A stretch of DNA of 56,770 nt, taken from Mycobacterium kyorinense (GTDB taxonomy: Bacteria > Actinomycetota > Actinomycetes > Mycobacteriales > Mycobacteriaceae). The position numbers and the translations under genes were made by a program. This document shows, one piece after another, positions 50,066 to 56,770 of this stretch (positions are counted from its first letter, which is position 1; each line of letters opens with the position of its first letter). The notes below the pieces were generated by a model, which was not told the DNA's origin, did no database searches, and saw only the letters and a program-made list of their open reading frames with translations. The DNA is taken from positions 1 to 56,770 of the forward strand of contig NZ_LZKJ01000154.1 in assembly GCF_001672775.1 (NCBI RefSeq), in the 5' to 3' direction.

Positions 50066-51277
50066 ATGTCCGAAGAAGCTTTTGTCTACGAAGCCATCCG
50101 CACCCCGCGAGGCAAGCAGCGCAACGGGTCGCTGAACGAGGTGAAGCCGCTGAACCTGGTCGTCGGCCTAATCGACGAACTGCGCAACCGGTTCCCCGAC
50201 CTCGACGAGAACCTGATCAGCGACGTCATCCTGGGCGTGGTGTCGCCCGTTGGCGACCAGGGCGGCGACATCGCCCGTACCGCCGTGCTGGCGGCGGGCC
50301 TGCCCGACACCACCGGCGGCGTGCAGCTCAACCGGTTCTGCGCGTCGGGCCTGGAAGCGGTCAACACCGCCGCCCAGAAGGTGCGCTCCGGCTGGGACGA
50401 CCTGGTACTGGCCGGCGGCGTGGAGTCGATGAGCCGGGTGCCGATGGGCTCCGACGGCGGCGCCTGGGCGCTGGACCCGGCCACCAACTACGACCTGGGC
50501 TTCGTGCCGCAGGGCATCGGTGCCGACCTGATCGCCACCATCGAGGGATTCTCGCGCGAGGACGTCGACGCCTACGCGCTGCGCAGCCAGGAGAAGGCCG
50601 CCGCGGCGTGGTCGGGCGGTTACTTCGCCAAGTCGGTGGTGCCGGTCCGCGACCAGAACGGCCTGCTGATCCTCGACCACGACGAGCACATGCGGCCCGA
50701 CACCACGATGGAAGGCCTGGCCAAACTCAAGCCCGCCTTCGAAGGCGTTGCGGCGCTGGGCGGTTTCGACGACGTGGCGCTGCAGAAGTACCACTGGGTG
50801 GAAAAGATCGACCACGTGCACACCGGCGGCAACAGCTCCGGCATCGTCGACGGCGCCGCGCTGGTGCTGGTCGGCAGCGAAAAAGCCGGCCAGTCGCAGG
50901 GTCTGACGCCCCGGGCCCGCATCGTGGCGACCGCCACCAGCGGGTCCGAGCCGACGATCATGCTGACCGGCCCGACGCCGGCCACCCGTAAGGTGCTCGA
51001 CCGGGCCGGACTGACCGTCGACGACATCGACCTGTTCGAGCTCAACGAGGCGTTCGCGTCGGTGGTGCTGAAGTTCCAGAAGGACCTGGACATCCCCGAC
51101 GAGAAGCTCAACGTCAACGGCGGTGCGATCGCGATGGGCCACCCGTTGGGTGCGACCGGCGCGATGATCCTGGGCACCATGGTCGACGAGCTGGAGCGCC
51201 GCAACGCCCGGCGCGCATTGGTCACGTTGTGCATCGGCGGCGGCATGGGCGTCGCGACGATCGTTGAACGAGTCTGA
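50066..51277 (+). CDS. fadA: Acetyl-CoA acyltransferase, beta subunit of trifunctional enzyme
   Basis: A 403-residue thiolase with the full catalytic set: nucleophile C92 in NRFCASG, H359 in GHPLGATG, and C389 in CIGGGMG. It cleaves 3-ketoacyl-CoA to acetyl-CoA and a shortened acyl-CoA. Corresponds to Rv0859. ATG at 50066 with GAGGAA upstream. It is followed 17 bp later by fadB, with which it forms the alpha2beta2 trifunctional complex known from M. tuberculosis. Confidence 0.95.
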   Translation: MSEEAFVYEAIRTPRGKQRNGSLNEVKPLNLVVGLIDELRNRFPDLDENLISDVILGVVSPVGDQGGDIARTAVLAAGLPDTTGGVQLNRFCASGLEAVNTAAQKVRSGWDDLVLAGGVESMSRVPMGSDGGAWALDPATNYDLGFVPQGIGADLIATIEGFSREDVDAYALRSQEKAAAAWSGGYFAKSVVPVRDQNGLLILDHDEHMRPDTTMEGLAKLKPAFEGVAALGGFDDVALQKYHWVEKIDHVHTGGNSSGIVDGAALVLVGSEKAGQSQGLTPRARIVATATSGSEPTIMLTGPTPATRKVLDRAGLTVDDIDLFELNEAFASVVLKFQKDLDIPDEKLNVNGGAIAMGHPLGATGAMILGTMVDELERRNARRALVTLCIGGGMGVATIVERV

Positions 51278-51294
51278 GAGGGTTTCGAACAGCA

Positions 51295-53427
51295 ATGCCT
51301 GAGAACACGATTCAGTGGGACAAGGACGCGGACGGCATCGTCACGCTGACCTTGGACGACCCGACCGGGTCGGCCAACGTCATGAACGAGCACTACGCCG
51401 AGTCGATGACCAAAGCTGTCGAACGCCTTGTCGCGGAAGCAGATTCGATTACCGGTGTGGTGATCACCAGCGCGAAGAAGACCTTCTTCGCCGGCGGTGA
51501 CCTGAAGGGCATGATCAACCTCGGCCCGGAAGACGCCGGGCAGGCCTTCGACACCGTCGAGCGGGTCAAGAAGGATCTGCGCACCCTGGAGACGTTCGGC
51601 AAGCCCGTCGTCGCCGCCATCAACGGAGCAGCGCTGGGCGGGGGCCTGGAGATTGCGCTGGCCTGTCACCACCGCATCGCCGCCGACGTCAAGGGCAGCC
51701 AGATCGGTTTGCCCGAAGCGACATTGGGGCTGCTGCCCGGCGGCGGCGGCGTGACCCGCACTGTGCGGATGCTGGGTATCCAGAACGCGTTCGTGAACGT
51801 GCTCGCTCAGGGCACCCGCTTCAAGCCGGCCAAGGCCAAGGACATGGGTCTGGTCGACGAGGTGCTGGGCAGCGTCGAGGAACTGGTGCCTGCGGCCAAG
51901 GCGTGGATCAAGGCCAACCCGGACAGCCACACTCAACCGTGGGATGTCAAGGGCTACAAGATGCCTGGCGGCACGCCGGCGTCGCCGTCGCTGGCAGCCA
52001 TCCTGCCGTCGTTCCCGTCGAACCTGCGCAAGCAGCTCAAGGGCGCGCCGATGCCCGCACCGCGGGCCATCCTGGCCGCGGCGGTGGAGGGCGCACAGGT
52101 CGACTTCGACACCGCCAGTCGCATCGAGAGCCGTTACTTCGCTTCGCTGGTCACCGGCCAGGTGGCCAAGAACATGATTCAGGCGTTCTTCTTCGACTTG
52201 CAGCACATCAACGGCGGCGGCTCGCGGCCCGACGGCATCGAGCCGGTCAAGATCAAGAAGATCGGCGTGCTCGGTGCCGGCATGATGGGCGCCGGCATCG
52301 CCTACGTTTCCGCCAAGGCCGGCTTCGACGTGGTGCTCAAGGACGTCAGCCTGGAGGCCGCGCAGAAGGGCAAGGGCTATTCGGAGAAGCTGGAAGCCAA
52401 GGCACTCGAGCGTGGCAAGACCACCGAAGAGAAGTCCAAGGCGCTGCTGGGCCGCATCACCCCGACCGGGGAGGCCTCCGACCTCGCGGGCGTCGACTTC
52501 GTGATCGAGGCGGTATTCGAGAACCAGGAACTCAAGCACAAGGTGTTCCAGGAGATCGAAGACGTCGTCGAGCCCAACGCGCTGCTGGGCTCCAACACCT
52601 CCACGTTGCCGATCACCGGTCTGGCGACCGGCGTCAAGCGGCAGGAGGACTTCATCGGGATCCACTTCTTCTCGCCGGTCGACAAGATGCCGCTGGTGGA
52701 AATCATCAAGGGCGAGAAGACATCTGACGAGGCGCTGGCCCGGGTGTTCGACTACACCCTGGCCATCGGCAAGACCCCGATCGTGGTCAACGACAGCCGC
52801 GGCTTTTTCACCTCGCGGGTCATCGGCACCTTCGTCAACGAGGCGCTGGCGATGCTCGGCGAGGGTGTGGAGCCGGCTTCGATCGAGCACGCGGGCAGCC
52901 AGGCCGGCTACCCGGCCCCGCCGCTGCAGCTGTCCGACGAGCTCAACCTGGAGCTGATGCACAAGATCGCCGTCGCTACCCGCAAGGGTGTGGAGGATGC
53001 CGGCGGCAGCTACGAGCCGCACCCGGCCGAAGCCGTCGTCGAGAAGATGATCGAGCTCGAGCGGCCCAGCCGGCTGAAGGGCGCTGGGTTCTACGAGTAC
53101 GTCGACGGCAAGCGCACCCGGCTGTGGCCGGGCCTGCGGGAGACCTTCAACTCCGGCTCGTCGCAGCCCCCGCTGCAGGACATGATCGACCGGATGCTGT
53201 TCGCCGAGGCGCTGGAAACCCAGAAGTGCCTCGACGAGGGTGTGTTGACGTCGACAGCCGACGCCAACATCGGTTCGATCATGGGCATCGGCTTCCCGCC
53301 GTGGACCGGTGGCACCGCGCAGTATGTCGTCGGCTACCCGGGCGGTAAGGAGGGCTTTGTCGCCCGCGCCCGCGAGCTGGCCGCCAAGTACGGCGACCGG
53401 TTCACCCCGCCGAAGTCGCTGACCTAG
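51295..53427 (+). CDS. fadB: Trifunctional enzyme alpha subunit (enoyl-CoA hydratase/3-hydroxyacyl-CoA dehydrogenase)
   Basis: A 710-residue fusion. Residues 1–300 form the crotonase domain (AFFAGGDLKGM-like TFFAGGDLKGM, NGAALGGGLEIALACHH, GLPEATLGLLPGGGG). From about 320 is the 3-hydroxyacyl-CoA dehydrogenase domain with the NAD loop GVLGAGMMGAG (324–334) and the catalytic His457 in GIHFFSP, ending with the C-terminal helical repeats (DIGSIMGIGFPPWTGG-type). It performs two central beta-oxidation steps with FadA. Corresponds to Rv0860. Its stop lies 26 bp inside the convergent methyltransferase gene. Confidence 0.95.
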   Translation: MPENTIQWDKDADGIVTLTLDDPTGSANVMNEHYAESMTKAVERLVAEADSITGVVITSAKKTFFAGGDLKGMINLGPEDAGQAFDTVERVKKDLRTLETFGKPVVAAINGAALGGGLEIALACHHRIAADVKGSQIGLPEATLGLLPGGGGVTRTVRMLGIQNAFVNVLAQGTRFKPAKAKDMGLVDEVLGSVEELVPAAKAWIKANPDSHTQPWDVKGYKMPGGTPASPSLAAILPSFPSNLRKQLKGAPMPAPRAILAAAVEGAQVDFDTASRIESRYFASLVTGQVAKNMIQAFFFDLQHINGGGSRPDGIEPVKIKKIGVLGAGMMGAGIAYVSAKAGFDVVLKDVSLEAAQKGKGYSEKLEAKALERGKTTEEKSKALLGRITPTGEASDLAGVDFVIEAVFENQELKHKVFQEIEDVVEPNALLGSNTSTLPITGLATGVKRQEDFIGIHFFSPVDKMPLVEIIKGEKTSDEALARVFDYTLAIGKTPIVVNDSRGFFTSRVIGTFVNEALAMLGEGVEPASIEHAGSQAGYPAPPLQLSDELNLELMHKIAVATRKGVEDAGGSYEPHPAEAVVEKMIELERPSRLKGAGFYEYVDGKRTRLWPGLRETFNSGSSQPPLQDMIDRMLFAEALETQKCLDEGVLTSTADANIGSIMGIGFPPWTGGTAQYVVGYPGGKEGFVARARELAAKYGDRFTPPKSLT

Positions 53428-54022
53428 CGAGAACGTAGCTGCGCGCGGTAAACCGCGCTGCGAATTTGTTTTGCGATGTCCACCGCGGCTCATCGGCGGC
53501 CGACAGCAGCGTCCATGCCGGCATGAAGCGGCGCTCGATCTCGGCTTGCTCGACTCCTTGTGGTCCGAAGCGGCCGCTGGGCTGGAAGGCGATCATGAAC
53601 AGCCGCGCGCCCGGGGCGGCGATCGCACTGACCTCTCGGACGTAAAGGTCGCGATCGCCGTCGCTCATGCCGTGGAAGCAGCCGTTGTCCACGATCATCT
53701 GGAAGTCGGCGCCGATCCCGGCCTGACTGAGGTGCGTGACATCGGCGTGGACGAAGTTGACCGTAACGTCGGCGGCGCGGGCTTTTGCGCGGGCCTCGTC
53801 GAGTGCCTTCGGTACGAAATCCGCTCCGGTGACTTGCCATCCGTGTTGCGCCAGGTAGATCGACGCATCTCCGGTGCCACACCCGAGGTCCAGCGCGGAC
53901 CCGGGGGGAAACGCATTGCTTCCCTCGACAAGCTCGCGCAATGTCGCTGACTGCGGATGACCGTCCCACGGCGTGAACCCGAGTCGGTAGAAGACCCGAA
54001 ACAGCCTGTGCCTCGATGCCAT
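53402..54022 (-). CDS. Class I SAM-dependent methyltransferase
   Basis: A 206-residue methyltransferase. Motif I is ALDLGCGTGDASIYLAQHG (about residues 43–61), then GADFVPKALDEARAKA for motif II and ADFQMIVDNGCFHGM. It is of the thiopurine/tellurite or small-molecule methyltransferase shape (short, all core). The ATG at 54022 is chosen; the upstream in-frame extension belongs to another frame. Its 3' end overlaps fadB convergently by 26 bp. In M. tuberculosis fadB is followed by a helicase gene instead, so synteny breaks here. Substrate unknown. Confidence 0.85.
   Translation of the reverse strand: MASRHRLFRVFYRLGFTPWDGHPQSATLRELVEGSNAFPPGSALDLGCGTGDASIYLAQHGWQVTGADFVPKALDEARAKARAADVTVNFVHADVTHLSQAGIGADFQMIVDNGCFHGMSDGDRDLYVREVSAIAAPGARLFMIAFQPSGRFGPQGVEQAEIERRFMPAWTLLSAADEPRWTSQNKFAARFTARSYVLARSATSAG
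53443..53458. repeat. Short hairpin after fadB, possible terminator
   Basis: GCGCGGT and ACCGCGC face each other with two bases between, 15 bp after the fadB stop and inside the 3' end of the methyltransferase gene. No U-run follows, so it is at most a weak rho-independent signal. The word GAACGTAGCT of the 49.9-kb repeat lies just before it. Confidence 0.4.
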
Positions 54023-54026
54023 AACC

Positions 54027-54452
54027 TCACACCTCCCCAAGGTCGGCGGATAGCCAGTGCTGCGGTTGCAGGTAGATGACGACGTTCTCCCCGAGTTCGT
54101 TGCGGGCGTACTCCAGATAAGCGTCCACCCGTTCCGGCGCCAGATAGCGACGAGCCAACTCGACAAGTTGATCGTCAGTGCCCGGCTCGATTCGGCTGAC
54201 CGGCCCGTCGACCGCGACGTAGCGCACCGTCGGCTCGAGCCGCTCGACCATCAACGAGAAGTAGCCGGTTGCCTCGATGAGCCGCGCCTTGCGTGACCCC
54301 GCTCCGGTCAGTACCCACGGTTCAGCGCCGGGCGCATATTGGTACCAGATCGGCACGGTCAACGGCCCGCGGCTATCGCCGGCATTCACCGACAACGCGG
54401 CGATGTGCGGCTCGGCCAGAAATTGTTCGCGTTCGTCGTCAGCAAGCGCCAT
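54027..54452 (-). CDS. PNPOx-like (pyridoxamine oxidase/F420) split-barrel protein
   Basis: A 141-residue split-barrel flavin/F420-binding type protein. MALADDEREQFLAEPHIAALSVN at the start, LTVPIWYQY at the second strand, and SRKARLIEATGYFSLMVER are the classic pattern of F420-dependent PPOX family members. Such proteins reduce or oxidise small molecules with F420H2 or FMN. ATG at 54452 chosen by family match; the frame extends to 54629. Five bases separate it from the methyltransferase gene. Confidence 0.83.
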   Translation of the reverse strand: MALADDEREQFLAEPHIAALSVNAGDSRGPLTVPIWYQYAPGAEPWVLTGAGSRKARLIEATGYFSLMVERLEPTVRYVAVDGPVSRIEPGTDDQLVELARRYLAPERVDAYLEYARNELGENVVIYLQPQHWLSADLGEV

Positions 54453-54576
54453 GTACGCCAGGCTAACCGCGGCAGGCGACAGCGAGGCGGCGCCGGTCAG
54501 GATCACGGTCTGCTCCGGGAGCAGCAGCGGACCGTCTCCCAAAGCCGCGCGGGCGGCGGCGGTGTACTCCGGGGTG

Positions 54577-55773
54577 TCAAACGCTTGAACGGTAATCGGG
54601 CACCGGTATCGAGTCGTGCATGCGCACACCGGTGGTGTTCAGCTTCGCGACCGCGCGGCTGACGGGTGTGGGCAACGCCGACACCAGTTGGGCACCTCGG
54701 GTCACTGCCCACAGCGCGGCCGTCGAGGCGGGGACGACGGTTTTGGCGGCTTTGCGTGCAAAAGCGCGGCTGCGGCGCACCGGTTCGCGCATCTGCTGTT
54801 CGTAGGCTGCGAACGCCGCTGCGTAATCGCCGCGCGCGCGGGCCAACTCGCCGGCCAACACGTACGCACCGACCACCGCGAGGCTGGTGCTGCCGCCCAC
54901 CGCCGGCCCCGGGCAGTAGCCGGCGTCGCCGACCAGCGTGACCCGTCCGCGCGACCAGCGCTCGAGTTGCAGTTGGGTGATCGAATCGAAGTAGAACGCC
55001 GGCGTCGTGTCGAGCTGTTCGAGCCAGCCGTCCACCTGCGGCGCCATTCCGGTGAACGCGTTGCGCAGTATGTCCTTCTGCCGCAGTACATCTCGATGGT
55101 GGTATTGGAGTTCAGAGCTGTGGAACATGAACAGCACCCGCGCGTCGTCCAGATGCTGTGCGCTGTAGATCCCCGCGATGCGGCCGATGTCGACCTGACC
55201 GACCATCTCGCCATCGGGCACCAGCGATTTCGGTGCCGACGCGACTGCCAGGTAACCCCCGAGGTGCTGGGTGAAACCGGCGTCGTCACCGAACGCCAAC
55301 CGCCGCACGTTGGAGTGCAGCCCGTCGGCGCCGACCACGACGTCGAACCTGCGGGGGGCTGCATGCTCGAATGTCACTTCACCGTCTGCGCCGATAGCTG
55401 TGATCGAGTCGCCGAACAGGTACTCGACATCGGCGGCACGGTAATAGATTTCGCTGAGGTCGTCGCGCATGACCTCGACATGCCGGTCGGAGGCGGCGCC
55501 GTAAATCTTGGTGAGGTCGACCCGGATCGGTCGCCCGGCGTCGCCGCGGTAGATGTTCAGTTGCGTCGTGTCGGTGGCGTGCGCTTCGATGCGGGGGAGC
55601 ACGCCCATCTTGGCCGAGATTTCGATCGCCGGGCGGAACAAGTCGACGGCATGGCCACCGGTTTTGCGCAACGCCGGAGCGCGCTCGACGACGGTCACGT
55701 CGAATCCATACCGGTCCAGCCAGAACGCCAGCACCGGTCCGGCGATGCTCGCACCCGAGATCAATACGCGCAT
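54577..55773 (-). CDS. FAD-dependent monooxygenase (PHBH family)
   Basis: A 398-residue group A flavoprotein monooxygenase. The FAD loop is VLISGASIAGPVLAFWL at the N-terminus, DVVVGADGLHSNVRR marks the second FAD motif, and the ribityl-binding GDAGYCPGPAVGGST completes it. It hydroxylates aromatic or related substrates with NAD(P)H and O2, and tetracycline-inactivating enzymes belong here too. ATG at 55773 with GGAGG upstream. It is divergent from a TetR gene, with two operator palindromes between, so it is likely repressed until an inducer binds. Confidence 0.9.
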   Translation of the reverse strand: MRVLISGASIAGPVLAFWLDRYGFDVTVVERAPALRKTGGHAVDLFRPAIEISAKMGVLPRIEAHATDTTQLNIYRGDAGRPIRVDLTKIYGAASDRHVEVMRDDLSEIYYRAADVEYLFGDSITAIGADGEVTFEHAAPRRFDVVVGADGLHSNVRRLAFGDDAGFTQHLGGYLAVASAPKSLVPDGEMVGQVDIGRIAGIYSAQHLDDARVLFMFHSSELQYHHRDVLRQKDILRNAFTGMAPQVDGWLEQLDTTPAFYFDSITQLQLERWSRGRVTLVGDAGYCPGPAVGGSTSLAVVGAYVLAGELARARGDYAAAFAAYEQQMREPVRRSRAFARKAAKTVVPASTAALWAVTRGAQLVSALPTPVSRAVAKLNTTGVRMHDSIPVPDYRSSV

Positions 55774-55787
55774 CTCGCACCTCCTTA

Positions 55788-55803
55788 CTTACCGATAGGT
55801 AAG
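55788..55803. promoter_or_regulatory. TetR operator, copy 1
   Basis: CTTACCGATAGGTAAG is a near-perfect 16-bp palindrome, 15 bases upstream of the FAD monooxygenase start. Its reverse complement is the second copy at 55817. Confidence 0.8.
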
Positions 55804-55816
55804 CGTAGCACGGCGG

Positions 55817-55832
55817 CTTACCTATCGGTAAG
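55817..55832. promoter_or_regulatory. TetR operator, copy 2
   Basis: CTTACCTATCGGTAAG, the reverse complement of copy 1, 29 bp away start to start. A -10-like TAAACT follows at 55838–55843, only 6 bases before the TetR GTG at 55850, so the TetR mRNA is probably leaderless and this copy covers its promoter. Confidence 0.8.
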
Positions 55833-55849
55833 TCAGTTAAACTGGCACG

Positions 55850-56386
55850 GTGACCAGGCCGCGTTCGGATACGCGCGAGCGCATCCAAGACGCCGCGCGG
55901 GAACTGTTCGTGCAACAAGGCGTGCAACGGACCAGCCTGCAAGACATCGCCGACAAGCTGGGAATCACCAAACCGGCGTTGTACTACCACTTCCCGTCGC
56001 GAGAAGAGCTGGTACGCAGCATCCTCGAGCCGTTGATCGAGGAGGGCGAGCACTTCATTGCGGACCACGAGACAAGGCGAAACGCCGACGCCCGCGAGTT
56101 GCTCGAGGGCTACTTCGACTTTCACTACCGGCACCGTGGCGACCTGATGTTGGTGGTGACGGAGTTGACGACGCTGGCCGAACTGGGACTAATCGACAAG
56201 CTCCTGGCGTGGCGGGAACGGTTGGGCCGGTTGATTTTCGGGACCCAACCGACTCTGAGCCAGGCTACCCGGGCAGTGATCGCGTTCGGCGGTCTGCAGG
56301 ACTGCTGCCTGCAGTTCCCCGATACGCCATACGGCGAGTTGCGCTCCGCAGTGATTGACGGCGCGCTCGCCGCCCTGGACATCTGA
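55850..56386 (+). CDS. TetR-family transcriptional regulator
   Basis: A 178-residue TetR protein with HTH at about residues 10–55 (RIQDAARELFVQQGVQRTSLQDIADKLGITKPALYYHFPSREEL). The ligand domain contains a Cys pair (DCCLQF). It is not a close paralogue of the other two TetR proteins in the window. Predicted to repress itself and the divergent FAD monooxygenase through the two 16-bp palindromes. GTG start at 55850, likely leaderless. Confidence 0.9.
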   Translation: MTRPRSDTRERIQDAARELFVQQGVQRTSLQDIADKLGITKPALYYHFPSREELVRSILEPLIEEGEHFIADHETRRNADARELLEGYFDFHYRHRGDLMLVVTELTTLAELGLIDKLLAWRERLGRLIFGTQPTLSQATRAVIAFGGLQDCCLQFPDTPYGELRSAVIDGALAALDI

Positions 56387-56408
56387 TGCGGGGTTAAAGT
56401 CCCAAGCT

Positions 56409-56770
56409 ATGCGCTTTGGACTTTTCATCCCGCAGGGCTGGCGATTGGATCTGGTCGGCATCGCAGCCGACAAGCACTGGGCGGTGATGCGCGAGCTGGC
56501 CGGCTACGCCGACGACAGCGCATGGGACTCGTTGTGGGTGTACGACCACTTCCACACGGTGCCGATGCCCACCGGCGAAGCCACCCACGAGGCGTGGTCG
56601 CTGATGTCGGCCTACGCGGCCACGACGTCGCGGATCAAACTCGGCCAGATGTGCACGGCGATCAGCTACCGCAATCCGGTCTATCTGGCGAAGGTGGCCG
56701 CCACCGCCGACATCATCTCCGGAGGCCGGATCCAGATGGGCATCGGCGGCGGGTGGTACGAACACGAATG
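56409..56770 (+). CDS. Luciferase-like (F420-dependent) oxidoreductase, cut by right edge
   Basis: The first 120 residues of a TIM-barrel luciferase-like monooxygenase are visible. MRFGLFIPQGWRLDL, then WDSLWVYDHFHTVP and KLGQMCTAISYRNPVYLAKVAATADIISGGRIQMGIGGGWYEHE are the standard LLM signature, typical of F420-dependent enzymes in mycobacteria. ATG at 56409 lies 22 bases after the TetR stop. The substrate cannot be told. Confidence 0.88.
   Translation, partial: MRFGLFIPQGWRLDLVGIAADKHWAVMRELAGYADDSAWDSLWVYDHFHTVPMPTGEATHEAWSLMSAYAATTSRIKLGQMCTAISYRNPVYLAKVAATADIISGGRIQMGIGGGWYEHE

Noticed and set aside
53443..53458. Strong rho-independent terminator after fadB
   Set aside because: The hairpin is short and has no U-run, and it lies inside the convergent gene; it is listed only as a weak repeat.
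50620..53493. 957-codon minus-strand open frame opposite fadA/fadB
   Set aside because: It is the complement of two enzymes with complete catalytic motifs. The translation is rich in Leu, Arg, Gln and His without recognisable domains.

Overview
The window looks like chromosome from a Mycobacterium-type actinobacterium. Support comes from high GC with many GTG/TTG starts, a complete YrbE–Mce import operon with Mam partners, many P450, FadE, FadD and SDR genes including mycofactocin-coupled SDRs, a KDC-type decarboxylase, and a right-hand block (about 44.5–53.4 kb) whose content and order match, from memory, Rv0853c–Rv0860 of M. tuberculosis. No rRNA, tRNA, insertion sequence or CRISPR array was seen. 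The gene lineup around the mce operon is not the M. tuberculosis mce4 neighbourhood, although it repeats that theme (mce next to a paired acyl-CoA dehydrogenase, an SDR and a ferredoxin).

Layout. 1–6.4 kb, minus strand: a P450 cut by the left edge, then a translationally coupled six-gene unit (NuoF-like flavoprotein, ferredoxin, DUF35–Ltp2-like fusion, alpha/beta hydrolase, two 3-hydroxyisobutyrate-dehydrogenase-type enzymes). 6.9–10.5 kb, minus: two ACMSD-type amidohydrolases, a Rieske ferredoxin and an alpha/beta hydrolase. 10.8–13.0 kb, plus: a heteromeric acyl-CoA dehydrogenase pair. 13.0–18.8 kb: a TetR regulator divergent from a mycofactocin-type SDR and P450, then P450, ferredoxin and two SDRs on the minus strand. 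19.1–33.6 kb, plus: one twelve-gene unit running aldehyde dehydrogenase, class III CoA-transferase, HMGCS-like/DUF35 protein, thiolase, YrbEA, YrbEB, MceA–F. 33.6–35.7 kb, minus: a secreted protein and two Mce-associated membrane proteins. 35.9–41.0 kb: small secreted proteins, a membrane adenylate cyclase, P450, TetR and an enoyl-CoA hydratase. 41.2–44.4 kb, plus: amidohydrolase, acyl-CoA synthetase and an unrecognised protein. 44.5–53.4 kb: the conserved kdc/far/SRPBCC/dapC/fadA/fadB block. 53.4–56.8 kb: methyltransferase, PNPOx-like protein, FAD monooxygenase with a divergent TetR, and the start of a luciferase-like oxidoreductase.

Inferred biology. From the left edge to about 44 kb the genes read as an uptake-and-degradation island for a hydrophobic, probably polycyclic or isoprenoid carboxylic substrate. 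The Mce complex would import it. P450s with dedicated ferredoxins, a Rieske protein and a NuoF-like reductase would oxidise it. Mycofactocin-linked SDRs and an aldehyde dehydrogenase would carry alcohol to acid. CoA ligase and CoA-transferase would activate it. Paired FadE, enoyl-CoA hydratase, thiolase and an aldolase-like fusion would shorten it. A recurring operator (arms GAGAAT and ATTCTC separated by three bases) lies in front of the divergent FadE/amidohydrolase, SDR/ALDH–mce and enoyl-CoA hydratase/amidohydrolase units, suggesting one undescribed regulon. The substrate cannot be read from the sequence.
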